A DNA stretch of 44,557 nt from an uncultured Faecalicoccus sp. Lineage in GTDB: Bacteria; Bacillota_I; Bacilli_A; Erysipelotrichales; Erysipelotrichaceae. The DNA is taken from the NCBI GenBank assembly GCA_902497095.1, contig CABVDD010000017.1:1-44557 (forward strand). The letters are read 5' to 3'. Both the position numbers and the translations under genes were made by a program. Shown here piece after piece: positions 1 through 8,724 of the stretch; positions within the stretch are counted from its first letter, which is position 1; each line of letters begins with the position of its first letter. Below the pieces are notes generated by a model. The model saw only the letters and a list, made by a program, of their open reading frames with translations, was not told where the DNA came from and ran no database searches.

Positions 1-14
1 GCTTGCCACATAGT

Positions 15-55
15 AAAAAAAGAGAATCCGACTGGATCTTTCCATCGAATTCTCT
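15..55 (-). terminator. Orphan hairpin with U-run, reading leftward
   Basis: On the minus strand AGAGAAT (55-49) pairs with ATTCTCT (27-21), with a further TGGA/TCCA pairing inside, followed by seven T (21-15). It has the form of an intrinsic terminator, but no minus-strand gene lies to its right. A minus-strand promoter at 102-130 would transcribe it, so it may end a short RNA of about 80 nt or attenuate a gene beyond the left edge. The same bases also form an open reading frame from an ATG at 77 to the edge (25 codons), so a partial coding region is the alternative. Confidence 0.5.
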
Positions 56-101
56 GATTAGAAATTATTAAATTCATTTCCTTATCAAGATAGTTGCCTA
101 T

Positions 102-130
102 ATAATAAAAGTAAGAAAACTGTATTCCAA
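102..130 (-). promoter_or_regulatory. Minus-strand sigma-A type promoter
   Basis: Reading on the minus strand there is TTGGAA (130-125), a 17-base spacer, then TATTAT (107-102). Transcription would start near 95 and run into the hairpin at 15-55. No other gene explains this promoter inside the window. Confidence 0.4.
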
Positions 131-169
131 ATTATCTTTATCTAATACTCTGATAAAAATAAATGCCTA

Positions 170-197
170 TGTTATACTATAGATAATAAATAAGGAG
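170..197 (+). promoter_or_regulatory. Extended -10 promoter and ribosome binding site of the moxR operon
   Basis: TGT-TATACT (170-178) is an extended -10 element; the -35 region is poor. AAGGAG (about 192-197) lies 7 bases before the ATG at 205. Confidence 0.5.
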
Positions 198-204
198 AAA
201 ACTC

Positions 205-1131
205 ATGAGTTACCAACACTACTTTGAAGATTTTCTACAAACGATGAATCATATCATTTATGGAAAACAAGAGATCATTCAAGAAGTCTTACTGACTTTT
301 CTTTCTGGTGGCCATGTTTTATTAAAAGATAAGCCTGGCGTAGGAAAAACAACTTTAGCTTTAGCCTTTGCCAAAGGATTAGGACTTGATTTTAAACGTA
401 TCCAATTTACACCCGATGTCATGCCAAGCGATTTAACCGGCTTTTCTATACCTGATACACAAAACAAACGTTTTATCTATCAGCCTGGTGTCGTATTTTG
501 TAATGTCTTGTTGGCCGATGAAATCAATCGAACTTCACCAAAAACACAATCGGCTTTATTAGAAGTTATGGAAGAAGGTAAAGTCAGCGTGGATGGTATT
601 ACACGTCATGTGCCACAGCCATTTTTTGTCATTGCGACGCAAAATCCAGATCATGCCATTGGTACACAAACTTTACCGGAAGCACAAGTAGATCGATTTA
701 TGATCGAATGCTCTATTGGCTATCCAAATCGACAAGCAGAATTACAACTGGCACAAGCTGTAGATTCCAAAAAGAAAATTGAAAAGTTAACTTCTCTTTT
801 ACAAATTCAAACTATACTAGAAGCTATGCACGAAATTGAAGAAGTCTATGTCAGTGATGTGATATATCAATATATCGTAGATTTAGTAAGACAAACTCGT
901 AACCATCCTTCTTTACAAGTAGGAGCCAGTCCTCGTGCTACTCTAGCATTGGTCAAACTTTCCAAAGCTATTGCATGGCTAAAGAAAAGAGATTATGTGA
1001 TTCCACAAGATGTACAAAAACAATTTCCGTATGTGATCGGTCATCGTATTCAGCTTTCCACAAAAGCTATGGCCCAGCACTTAGATAAAGAAGAGCTTCT
1101 TGAAAACATCATGCGTTCTATTAAAGGATAA
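205..1131 (+). CDS. MoxR-family AAA+ ATPase
   Basis: This is a 308-residue MoxR-type AAA+ ATPase, a cytoplasmic chaperone-like ATPase normally encoded beside DUF58 proteins. The Walker A loop PGVGKTT lies at about residues 44-50 and the Walker B segment VLLADEIN at about 101-108. TQNP near residue 146 is the sensor region, and the C-terminal helical lid includes SPRATLAL. It starts at an ATG preceded by AAGGAG. It is the first gene of a tight operon (5-6 base gaps) with a DUF58 protein and a transglutaminase-like membrane protein. That trio is widespread in bacteria and is thought to act in assembling or maturing envelope proteins. The substrate is unknown. Confidence 0.93.
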   Translation: MSYQHYFEDFLQTMNHIIYGKQEIIQEVLLTFLSGGHVLLKDKPGVGKTTLALAFAKGLGLDFKRIQFTPDVMPSDLTGFSIPDTQNKRFIYQPGVVFCNVLLADEINRTSPKTQSALLEVMEEGKVSVDGITRHVPQPFFVIATQNPDHAIGTQTLPEAQVDRFMIECSIGYPNRQAELQLAQAVDSKKKIEKLTSLLQIQTILEAMHEIEEVYVSDVIYQYIVDLVRQTRNHPSLQVGASPRATLALVKLSKAIAWLKKRDYVIPQDVQKQFPYVIGHRIQLSTKAMAQHLDKEELLENIMRSIKG

Positions 1132-1136
1132 AACCT

Positions 1137-2111
1137 ATGTATAAATTACTTTATGCACTTTGTGCCATGATCCTACTTTATATCGCCGCTCTTTATTCGA
1201 GTTTTCTTTTGATTGGATTTGTATTAGGCATGTTTTTTGTCGCCTGTTTTCTATATGCCAGTACTTGGATTTTTAAAAAGAATTCTTCTTTAGAGATTCA
1301 AAACAATCCTGTTTTGGCATCTAAAGAAGAAAAGATTATATTCCCTTTTGCTTTACATGTATCTTCATTTATACAACCAAGTCTGATTCGATATTTTATA
1401 CGCATACAATATAATAATGAAAAAGCCATTAAAAAACATGTGGATTCTACTTCCGTAAAATCACCATTATTTTCAGGACAAATGTGTGGCATTTTTAAAA
1501 TTACATTAGATTCTATTTCTATGTATGACTGGACACGTTTGTTTCATAGAAGACAGACTTTTAAAAATACCACTTGTGATATCGTTGTTCTTCCTGATCC
1601 AATACCTCTTATATGTCCTGTTTTGGATCAGAATGTAGTTTTTCAGGGAAATGATGAAAAAAGAGTTGTTTTCCAGGGAAATGAAAATTCAATGGAAATT
1701 AAAGACTTACGTGAATACCAGGCACAAGATTCTCTCAAACACATACATTGGAAACAAAGTGCTCGTCTTCAAAAATACTATGTCAAAGAATATGAAAAAG
1801 AACAAGGAACTTCTCTTGTCGCAAAAATAGACTTTAAAGAAGGTTTTACTAGTAATGATCTACAGTTTTCATATTCTATATTACTTGGTTTGCTTCAACA
1901 ACAAATACTACTTACTTGTCAAATTGAAGATACATCTTATTATGTTTTTTCGATTACTTCAAAAGAAGACATAGATTTAATGTTTGTTTCTTATTTAACG
2001 AAACAAGCCACTGCTTTTTCATCCATGGATAACTTGTATGATTTACGAATTTACCATCAAGAATGTTTTGATAGTTATGATCATCATTTACCATTAAAAC
2101 AAGGAGAGTAA
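1137..2111 (+). CDS. DUF58 domain protein
   Basis: This 324-residue protein has two hydrophobic segments in the first 45 residues and a soluble C-terminal part. The DUF58 signature is clear near residues 195-220: DLREYQAQDSLKHIHWKQSA, followed by KYYVKEYEKE. DUF58 proteins pair with MoxR ATPases and fold partly like von Willebrand factor A domains; their biochemical role is not settled. It begins 5 bases after moxR and ends 6 bases before the transglutaminase-like gene, so the three are almost certainly translated from one mRNA. The sequence is less conserved than its neighbours, as is usual for this family. Confidence 0.88.
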   Translation: MYKLLYALCAMILLYIAALYSSFLLIGFVLGMFFVACFLYASTWIFKKNSSLEIQNNPVLASKEEKIIFPFALHVSSFIQPSLIRYFIRIQYNNEKAIKKHVDSTSVKSPLFSGQMCGIFKITLDSISMYDWTRLFHRRQTFKNTTCDIVVLPDPIPLICPVLDQNVVFQGNDEKRVVFQGNENSMEIKDLREYQAQDSLKHIHWKQSARLQKYYVKEYEKEQGTSLVAKIDFKEGFTSNDLQFSYSILLGLLQQQILLTCQIEDTSYYVFSITSKEDIDLMFVSYLTKQATAFSSMDNLYDLRIYHQECFDSYDHHLPLKQGE

Positions 2112-2117
2112 GGACTT

Positions 2118-4223
2118 ATGAAAAAATCAGCACCGACTTTTTTAATTCCAAAAGATGCCAAAAATCTTACATGGTTTGATGCCGTGCTGTTTATCATGGT
2201 CCTTTCTTTTTTCTGCCTTTTTCTTTCACAATTTTCTTTGATCATTGTTCATAGCTGGTTATACATTGTTTTGTTTATTTTAGGAATTATTTACTTTTTA
2301 TTACATTGGTTTACAATGAAATATCGTTGGATTCTTTTGGCTGGCAGTCATTTATTATTGTTTTTCTATGTACTTTTCATAAAAGACAATATCATTCAAG
2401 ATATTTATACTATTTTATATTCCACCCAAGTTCCTGTTGATATTCCTTATTTTATACTTGTAGTTTCTATATTGATTGTATTATGGATCTTTACCTTTTT
2501 ATTTATCCTTTATCAACCGGTTTTTCTTTTTATATTGATTTGTCTGTTGCTTAGCTTTTTAACGATCACCGGTACTGGTATTTCATTTTTTGTGTTATTT
2601 TCTATCTTTGTTTTTACATTTTTTCTTCTGGCAAGAAAATATCCATCCAGAAAAAACATTATTTCTTTGCTTATAGTTTGCATCGTAAGTCTTCCTATTG
2701 GTTTATGTGTATCCCATTTTGTACAACAGCCTTTATCAAATGAAGCAAATCGATTCGAACAATTGATTCATGAAACATTTCAGGATACATCAAATCAAGA
2801 TCGCATACTCTCTTCTGGTATGGTTTCTTTAGGCAATAATTATGCCAGTGATGATATCGTCTTTAGCGCACAAATGGAAACAAAACCTGACTCCAACATC
2901 TACTTAAAGAATTTTACGGGATTTTTATATGAAGAAAATCAATGGACGCCTAATGAATCCTTGATGCAGATCGAAGAAGTGAGTAATGAGTATTCCGATT
3001 CTTTAGAACCCTATCAATATCGTAACTATCAGGCAAGGATTCAAAATACATTAACTAAACAACTCAATATGGAACCACAAACAATAAAGATACTTCCAAA
3101 GCTGCGCGAAACTCAAATCACATCTTTATCTCCTTATAATACGGCGATGAAATGGAACTATGATCAAAGAACGACTTTTTCTTTTTATCCTGCATTGAAT
3201 CATATACAAGATTTAGATTCGTTGTATTTAGATGATGAACTGATAGAATTTACTCAATACGATCAAAAAGCTGCCCAGACACTTTATCAAAGTGTTGATC
3301 GAGCTGCTTTGCCAAAACTAGCTAAATTAGTTGATGACAATCCTAAAACAAACCAAGATGAAATTACCGCGTTCATCGTAAAACTTTTGGAAAATTATAC
3401 ACAGTATACTCGAACACCAGGTCATATGTCGAGTCAAGAAGATGTGGTGGAATCCTTTTTATTTACCAATCAAAGAGGATATTGTGTACATTATGCATCT
3501 ACGGCAGCCCTATTATATCGTTTATATGGTATACCAAGTCGTTATGTAACAGGATATGTGATCTATCCCTATGATTTTTCGTATGATCAAGGACAATATA
3601 CAGCCGATGTTTCTGAAAAGCATTCGCATGCCTGGATCGAACTTTATTTTCCACGATATGGATGGATCCCTATTGATATGACTCCCGATGCCAACCAGAA
3701 AATTCATGTTGAATATCCTGGCCTTAATGAAGAAAAGCTGCAGCAGCTCATAAAAGAAGATACATCCGATTTTTCAAGTTTGAATTCACATCGCATAAAC
3801 AATAATGGTTTATCATGGTTTTCATTCTCTTTAAAAGATGTAGTCCTTGTATGCATAGGAAGTATCATTATTATTTTTATCGTTTTACTTATACATTATT
3901 TCTATAAGAAACAAAGAAAAGAAAAATGCTCCATCTCTGAATACATGGATCATATCTTACATCTTTTCTACATGTATCCAGAATTAAGAGAAATTGATCT
4001 TTTGGATGAAAAAAACATAGAAGTCATTCATCAAATTATCCCTGGCTTGACAACAGATTTCATTCAAAATCTTCAACAGAAAGCACAAATTATATATTAC
4101 TCACCATATACGCTTAAAAAAAGTGACCTTAAGCGATTAAAAAAACAATGTCTACATGCGATACTGCCGCATTTATCTTTATGGCAACGTTTTTTCTATC
4201 ATTATATTTATTGTCTATACTAA
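2118..4223 (+). CDS. Transglutaminase-like membrane protein (TgpA type)
   Basis: This 701-residue protein has a run of about seven transmembrane helices in residues 15-205, a large extracytoplasmic region, one helix near residues 570-595 and a cytoplasmic tail. The extracytoplasmic part contains a transglutaminase/protease-like core with the expected triad: Cys456 in RGYCVHYAST, His504 in HSHAWIELY and Asp520 in PIDMTPD. It matches the TgpA architecture, the third partner of MoxR-DUF58 operons. The triad looks intact, so an enzyme acting on cell-surface protein or peptide is likely, but the substrate is not known. A perfect-palindrome terminator follows directly. Confidence 0.9.
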   Translation: MKKSAPTFLIPKDAKNLTWFDAVLFIMVLSFFCLFLSQFSLIIVHSWLYIVLFILGIIYFLLHWFTMKYRWILLAGSHLLLFFYVLFIKDNIIQDIYTILYSTQVPVDIPYFILVVSILIVLWIFTFLFILYQPVFLFILICLLLSFLTITGTGISFFVLFSIFVFTFFLLARKYPSRKNIISLLIVCIVSLPIGLCVSHFVQQPLSNEANRFEQLIHETFQDTSNQDRILSSGMVSLGNNYASDDIVFSAQMETKPDSNIYLKNFTGFLYEENQWTPNESLMQIEEVSNEYSDSLEPYQYRNYQARIQNTLTKQLNMEPQTIKILPKLRETQITSLSPYNTAMKWNYDQRTTFSFYPALNHIQDLDSLYLDDELIEFTQYDQKAAQTLYQSVDRAALPKLAKLVDDNPKTNQDEITAFIVKLLENYTQYTRTPGHMSSQEDVVESFLFTNQRGYCVHYASTAALLYRLYGIPSRYVTGYVIYPYDFSYDQGQYTADVSEKHSHAWIELYFPRYGWIPIDMTPDANQKIHVEYPGLNEEKLQQLIKEDTSDFSSLNSHRINNNGLSWFSFSLKDVVLVCIGSIIIIFIVLLIHYFYKKQRKEKCSISEYMDHILHLFYMYPELREIDLLDEKNIEVIHQIIPGLTTDFIQNLQQKAQIIYYSPYTLKKSDLKRLKKQCLHAILPHLSLWQRFFYHYIYCLY

Positions 4224-4224
4224 A

Positions 4225-4246
4225 AAAAGATGCCGCGGCATCTTTT
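4225..4246. terminator. Bidirectional terminator between convergent genes
   Basis: A perfect 22-base palindrome: GATGCC-GC-GGCATC flanked by AAAA on one side and TTTT on the other. It begins one base after the stop of the transglutaminase-like gene and touches the stop codon of the BlaI-type gene on the other strand, so it can serve both. Confidence 0.85.
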
Positions 4247-4610
4247 ATTTATCAAGCTCTTTTCGCTTTTCATTGATCAAATCGCGTAATTCCTGTAGTT
4301 CTTCTTTTGATGAACTGGATTCTACAAACATCATCGCAAAATCCTTTAAAGCGCTTTGATTTAAGTATTTAGAAATATATTTTGACTGAGAAACCAAAGG
4401 AACAAATTGTCTGGTAATTGAGTTTTTCGTATACCCTACACCACTGACTTCAATAAATCCCTTTTTCATCAATTTTTTCAAATTCGGTTGAATCGTATTC
4501 ATGGTAATATCAGGTATCAGATTCAAAATATCATTTGCGGATAAAGGCGCATCGGCATTCCACAAAACCTCCATAATGTCTAATTCTCGTTTTGATAATC
4601 TTTCTTTCAT
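4245..4610 (-). CDS. BlaI/MecI/CopY-family repressor
   Basis: This is a 121-residue winged-helix repressor of the BlaI/MecI/CopY family. KERLSKRELDIMEVLWNADA is the typical N-terminal start of the fold, and the recognition helix lies around TMNTIQPNLKKLMKKGFI. The chosen start is the ATG at 4610, which has GGTGGTGATAAGG just upstream; an in-frame extension to 4655 has no such support and adds residues untypical of the family. BlaI-type genes usually sit beside a BlaR1 sensor-protease; none is present here, so the inducing signal is unknown. Candidate autoregulatory site at 4640-4654. Confidence 0.88.
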   Translation of the reverse strand: MKERLSKRELDIMEVLWNADAPLSANDILNLIPDITMNTIQPNLKKLMKKGFIEVSGVGYTKNSITRQFVPLVSQSKYISKYLNQSALKDFAMMFVESSSSKEELQELRDLINEKRKELDK

Positions 4611-4639
4611 CCTTATCACCACCCATCTAAATATTTTTC

Positions 4640-4654
4640 TGTAAATATTATACA
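4640..4654 (-). promoter_or_regulatory. Possible TGTA-N7-TACA operator over a -10 box
   Basis: TGTAAATATTATACA contains TGTA and TACA arms like BlaI/MecI half-sites and, on the minus strand, the -10 hexamer TATAAT within TGTATAAT. Binding of the repressor here would block its own promoter. The site is AT-rich, so chance is possible. Confidence 0.4.
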
Positions 4655-4735
4655 TTATTTATGAAAAATATTATCATTTTTTGCATAAATTTTAAAAAAA
4701 TATAACGTTTAAATCTCTTAGAATCGAAAGTGAAT

Positions 4736-4785
4736 TTGACTATATCAACAGTTTTGATATAATTTTTCTGTATTGTTTAAGGAGG
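4736..4785 (+). promoter_or_regulatory. purA promoter and ribosome binding site
   Basis: TTGACT (4736-4741), 16 bases, TATAAT (4758-4763), then AAGGAGG (4779-4785) nine bases before the ATG. I saw no purine riboswitch between promoter and gene. Confidence 0.8.
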
Positions 4786-4794
4786 CTTTAACCT

Positions 4795-6072
4795 ATGCCA
4801 AGCCAAGTAATCGTTGGAACTCAATGGGGCGATGAGGGAAAAGGAAAAATTGTTGATGTATTAGCCCAAAAAGCAGATATGATCGTGCGTTTTCAAGGTG
4901 GAGACAATGCCGGTCATACGGTAATCGTTCAAGGAAAAAAACATGTGCTTCATTTACTGCCAAGCGGTGTTTTAAATCCAGATGCACTTTGTGTTATCGG
5001 ACCAGGAGTCGTATGTAATCCTTTTGTTTTATTGAAGGAAATGGAAACTTTAAAACAAGGAGGACTCACTTGTGATCATATCATCATTAGTGATCGTGCC
5101 CAGATGTTGATGCCTTATCATTGTTATCAAGATGAACTGGAAGAACAAAGTGCCAGCCACAAAATCGGAACTACCAAAAAAGGAATTGGCCCTTGTTATG
5201 CAGATAAATATGCTAGACGCGGTATTCGCTTTCATGAATTCATTGATTTTGAAAGTTTTAAAGTTCGTTTAAAAGAATGTCTGGATTTCAAAAATAAATT
5301 ATTCACAAAAGTCTATGACGGAAAAGCTATGGATTATGATCAAATGGTAAAAGATTTTGAAGCCATCTATGATCAAATTACACCAATGATCAAAGAAACG
5401 ACACATATTGTCAATGAAGCGCTAGATGAAGATAAAATTGTCTTGTTTGAAGGAGCACAGGCTGCCATGTTAGATATTAACTATGGTACTTATCCTTATG
5501 TTACTTCTTCTTCACCAACCAGCGCTGGTGTAACTACCGGAGCCTGTGTAGCACCAAATCGTATTCAAACTGTCGTTGGTGTCGTTAAGGCCTATTCAAC
5601 GCGTGTTGGAGAAGGTCCGTTCGTTACAGAATTAAATGATGAAACCGGACAATGGATCCGTGAAAAAGGATTTGAGTTTGGAGCTACGACCGGTCGTCCT
5701 AGAAGATGTGGATGGTTAGATCTTTTAGTTGTAAAACATGCCACTATGATGAATGGTTTAACAGATCTTGTTTTGACAAAAATCGATGTATTAAGCGGTT
5801 TGGATACTCTTTATGTCTGCACCGGATATGAAATCGATGGCAAAGTATATGACTATATTCCAAGCAATCAAGCCATGGTTGCCAAGGCAAAACCAATCTA
5901 TAAAGAGTTTGCCGGTTGGAAAGAAGATATTTCCAAAATGGAAAGCTTTGATGAACTTCCTGAAAACTGTAAGACATATATTCGCTTTATCGAAGAATTC
6001 ACGGGCGTTCGTATGTCAATGGTTTCTGTAGGACCAGATCGCGTCAATAATATTTATATTCATGAAATCTAA
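4795..6072 (+). CDS. purA: Adenylosuccinate synthetase
   Basis: PurA joins IMP and aspartate using GTP to form adenylosuccinate, the first committed step from IMP to AMP. The 425-residue protein has the usual length. The N-terminal WGDEGKGK motif holds the catalytic Asp13, and His41 lies in GDNAGHTV; both have the numbering of the well-studied enterobacterial enzyme. The IMP-binding segment TTKKGIGPCYADK and the signature TTGRPRRCGWLD are present. It stands alone with its own strong promoter and its own terminator, with no other purine genes nearby. Start supported by AAGGAGG. Confidence 0.98.
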   Translation: MPSQVIVGTQWGDEGKGKIVDVLAQKADMIVRFQGGDNAGHTVIVQGKKHVLHLLPSGVLNPDALCVIGPGVVCNPFVLLKEMETLKQGGLTCDHIIISDRAQMLMPYHCYQDELEEQSASHKIGTTKKGIGPCYADKYARRGIRFHEFIDFESFKVRLKECLDFKNKLFTKVYDGKAMDYDQMVKDFEAIYDQITPMIKETTHIVNEALDEDKIVLFEGAQAAMLDINYGTYPYVTSSSPTSAGVTTGACVAPNRIQTVVGVVKAYSTRVGEGPFVTELNDETGQWIREKGFEFGATTGRPRRCGWLDLLVVKHATMMNGLTDLVLTKIDVLSGLDTLYVCTGYEIDGKVYDYIPSNQAMVAKAKPIYKEFAGWKEDISKMESFDELPENCKTYIRFIEEFTGVRMSMVSVGPDRVNNIYIHEI

Positions 6073-6096
6073 AAGAAGCCTCGGCTTCTTTTTTTA
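6073..6096 (+). terminator. purA terminator
   Basis: AAGAAGCC-TC-GGCTTCTT followed by a T-run, starting at the base after the purA stop codon. Confidence 0.9.
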
Positions 6097-6187
6097 TTCG
6101 TATTAACATTTCACTAAGATAAAATCATACGACAGTTTGGTTTTTTATAGAAAATTTATGCTATTATGAAGAAAACAGGAGGACATT

Positions 6188-6970
6188 ATGCGAAAAAAAT
6201 ATTTTTTCTTTGATATTGATGGAACACTGACAGATAGAAAAACAAATAAAATCGTACCCAGTGCTCAAAAAGCATTAGACCTTTTACAAGAAGCCGGTCA
6301 CTTTGTAGCCATCGCCACCGGAAGAGCTCATTATAAATGCATTAATTTTATGAAAGAAGTCGGATTACACAATATGGTTTGTTGCGGAGGTGGCGGTCTA
6401 GTCATCAATGATGTTTTAGTTCGTAACATCCCACTTGATTTAGATAAGGCAAAAGCATTGATCAAAGAAGCAGAAGCTCATGGAATCGGAGTACTGTTAC
6501 AGCTTGATGATTCTATTGACGTATATGCCAAAAATGACTTATTCAGACAACAGGCAGGACCAAGACAGGAACCAACCCGCTACTTTATTGATCCACAATT
6601 AGATTATGACAAGCTCAACGTCATTTATAAAATTTATATGTCTGTTACTATAGAACAGGAAAAACAACTCACATTGTTAAATACTATCGGCCATCTTCGT
6701 TTTGTTCCTGAATACTATATTTTCCAGTACGATGCCAAACATCAAGGTATCCTTGATATGATGAAACAAATCCATGGCAATTTAAGCGACGTTGTCGTAT
6801 TTGGAGATGACACTAATGATTTAGTCATGTTTGATCCGCAATGGACAAGTGTGGCGATGGGAAATGCAGTTGAACAGCTCAAAGAAAAAGCATCTTTTGT
6901 CACAGATGCCAATGTAGATGATGGAATTTATAACATTTGTTTAAAACAAGGATGGTTTGAAAAGATATAA
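6188..6970 (+). CDS. HAD-superfamily phosphatase, Cof type
   Basis: This 260-residue protein belongs to the Cof subfamily (class IIB) of HAD hydrolases, cytosolic enzymes that dephosphorylate sugar phosphates, nucleotides or related metabolites. Motif I DIDGTLTD gives the nucleophile Asp9 and acid/base Asp11. Motif II lies around AIATGRAH, and GDDTNDLVMF at 206-215 is motif IV. The cap sits between motifs II and III, as expected. AGGAGG at 6177-6182 supports the ATG at 6188. Substrate cannot be told from sequence. It is a single-gene unit closed by a terminator shared with the convergent XRE gene. Confidence 0.92.
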   Translation: MRKKYFFFDIDGTLTDRKTNKIVPSAQKALDLLQEAGHFVAIATGRAHYKCINFMKEVGLHNMVCCGGGGLVINDVLVRNIPLDLDKAKALIKEAEAHGIGVLLQLDDSIDVYAKNDLFRQQAGPRQEPTRYFIDPQLDYDKLNVIYKIYMSVTIEQEKQLTLLNTIGHLRFVPEYYIFQYDAKHQGILDMMKQIHGNLSDVVVFGDDTNDLVMFDPQWTSVAMGNAVEQLKEKASFVTDANVDDGIYNICLKQGWFEKI

Positions 6971-6975
6971 CGCCA

Positions 6976-7006
6976 AAAGGTACAAGTGAAAACTTGTACT
7001 TTTTTA
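6976..7006. terminator. Terminator between HAD gene and XRE gene
   Basis: GTACAAGT-GAAA-ACTTGTAC with flanking A and T runs on both sides. It fits the 33-base gap between two convergent genes and probably works in both directions. Confidence 0.85.
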
Positions 7007-7216
7007 ATATGGCTCTTTTTTGTCCGTTCGATTTAAAAGATAGTCAACACTAGTATTGTAATAATCCGCAAGCTTTACAAGCTGTTCCAGGGGAATCGCA
7101 CGGTCATCATTTTCGTACCTCGAGTAGGTTCTTTGCGTGACGTTAAGATACTTAGCGATTTCGGCTTGCGTCAGATCGTTGTCTTCTCTTAAATCTCTTA
7201 TCCTCTTCAGCTTCAT
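7004..7216 (-). CDS. XRE-family helix-turn-helix regulator
   Basis: A 70-residue protein that is almost entirely one Cro/cI-type helix-turn-helix domain: LTQAEIAKYLNVTQRTYSRY covers helices 2 and 3, followed by IPLEQLVKLADYYNTSVDYL. There is no second domain for ligand or oligomerisation. GAGGATT precedes the ATG at 7216. Small XRE proteins of this type occur both on chromosomes and on mobile elements; nothing else here suggests a prophage. Target genes are unknown. Confidence 0.9.
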   Translation of the reverse strand: MKLKRIRDLREDNDLTQAEIAKYLNVTQRTYSRYENDDRAIPLEQLVKLADYYNTSVDYLLNRTDKKEPY

Positions 7217-7360
7217 AATGAATCCTCTAAATCTTTTTCATATTAATTATATATTACTTGAAGAGAAAAAAGACAGTTTAGGTCAAAACGGACTAATCTG
7301 CTATGTTTCATCGTCTAATGAATTTTAGTTAAGAAAACGTTAAATAATCTGTTATTTTAT

Positions 7361-7385
7361 AAAAAAGTGGGGATTTACACCCACT
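7361..7385 (-). terminator. Terminator of the MATE gene
   Basis: On the minus strand AGTGGG pairs with CCCACT across an eight-base loop, followed by six T. The hairpin overlaps the stop codon of the MATE gene. Confidence 0.8.
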
Positions 7386-8712
7386 AAAATTCTTTTTCTT
7401 TCCACTTTCCATAAAACAATCCAACTGCATCTGCCAAAAACCATCCAATAGGAATTGACCACCATATGGCAAGCGTTCCAAATGTACTGGAAAACATATA
7501 AGACAACAAAACACGAGTTCCTAAAGAGATGATTGTTAAAATCACCGATATGCCCGCTTTACCAATGCCTCTATAATAGCCATACAATAAAAATAAACAA
7601 CCTATACCAACATAGCAGGCACCTTCGATTCGCAAATAGGTGACACCTTCCATAATGATTTGTGTTTGATTTACATCTACAAACCATGTCATCAAGAAAG
7701 GCGCAAATCCAAATACAAGAATAGAAATGGCAACGCAAAACAAGAAGGCAATCACGATAGCACTGCGCAATCCTTTTTTCATTCTGTCAATCAATCCTGC
7801 ACCTTTGTTTTGGGCTATATACGTTGAAAAGGCATTTCCAAAATCCTGTACAGGCATATAGGCAAAAGAATCGATTTTTACAGCAGCCGCAAAGGCTGAC
7901 ATTGTGATCACACCAAAAGTGTTGACCAAACCTTGAATCAACAAGATCCCAAAATTCATCACGCTTTGTTGAATGCACGTCAACAAAGAATAGCTCATGA
8001 TACGCTTACAGATACTGTTATCATAGACCATATGTTTTCTGGAAGGAAGAAGACTTCTTTGTTTGATAAACACGTAAACCAAAATTCCAATGCCGCTAAA
8101 AGCCTGTGACAAAAGTGTTGCGATGGCAGCCCCATCCACCGACATATGTAAACCGATGATAAAATACAGATCCAGAACGATATTCGTTATAGCGGCGATT
8201 CCTAAAAAATATAAAGGTGTTTTGGAATCAGATAAAGCACGAAGCATTGAGGCAAAGTAATTGTATAAAAACGTAAAGAAGATACCTAAAAAGATATAAA
8301 ACAAATATTCCTTAGTAAATGTATAAATTTCCTGTGGAATATTCATAAATTGTAAAATAGGATCCATTCCCCATAAACATCCTATTTCTAATAGTAAACT
8401 TAAAGTACCAATACCTACAAAAGAAAGAAAAAAGGCATTTTTCATGTGATCAAAATCTTTAGCTCCATACAACATGGAAAATAATACACCACTGCCCATA
8501 CATAAGCCTAAAACGATAGAATTTAAAAATGTCATCAACGTAAATGCAGAACCAACGGCTGCCAAAGCATCCGGACCAATGCATTTACCGACAATTAAAG
8601 TATCTGCCACATTGTAAAGCTGCTGCAGCATATTACCTAAGATCATGGGAAGTGCAAACATGATCAAGGACCGTGTTACCGGTCCCTGAAGTAAACGTGT
8701 GTCCAAATTCAT
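7384..8712 (-). CDS. MATE-family efflux transporter
   Basis: A 442-residue polytopic membrane protein with about 12 transmembrane helices in two repeated halves, typical of MATE (NorM/DinF-like) cation-coupled multidrug exporters. The N-terminal segment LLQGPVTRSLIMFALPMILG and the early phrase QQLYNVADTLIVG are characteristic. The gene starts 12 bases after the sirtuin stop and has only a weak ribosome binding site (TTAGCC), so translation may be coupled to the upstream gene. It is a different MATE from the one at 13997-15352. The exported substrate is unknown. Confidence 0.93.
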   Translation of the reverse strand: MNLDTRLLQGPVTRSLIMFALPMILGNMLQQLYNVADTLIVGKCIGPDALAAVGSAFTLMTFLNSIVLGLCMGSGVLFSMLYGAKDFDHMKNAFFLSFVGIGTLSLLLEIGCLWGMDPILQFMNIPQEIYTFTKEYLFYIFLGIFFTFLYNYFASMLRALSDSKTPLYFLGIAAITNIVLDLYFIIGLHMSVDGAAIATLLSQAFSGIGILVYVFIKQRSLLPSRKHMVYDNSICKRIMSYSLLTCIQQSVMNFGILLIQGLVNTFGVITMSAFAAAVKIDSFAYMPVQDFGNAFSTYIAQNKGAGLIDRMKKGLRSAIVIAFLFCVAISILVFGFAPFLMTWFVDVNQTQIIMEGVTYLRIEGACYVGIGCLFLLYGYYRGIGKAGISVILTIISLGTRVLLSYMFSSTFGTLAIWWSIPIGWFLADAVGLFYGKWKEKEF

Positions 8713-8724
8713 AGGCTAACTAAA

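Noticed and set aside
7004..7216. XRE gene as evidence of a prophage
   Set aside because: No integrase, structural or replication genes nearby; flanking genes are ordinary chromosomal ones.
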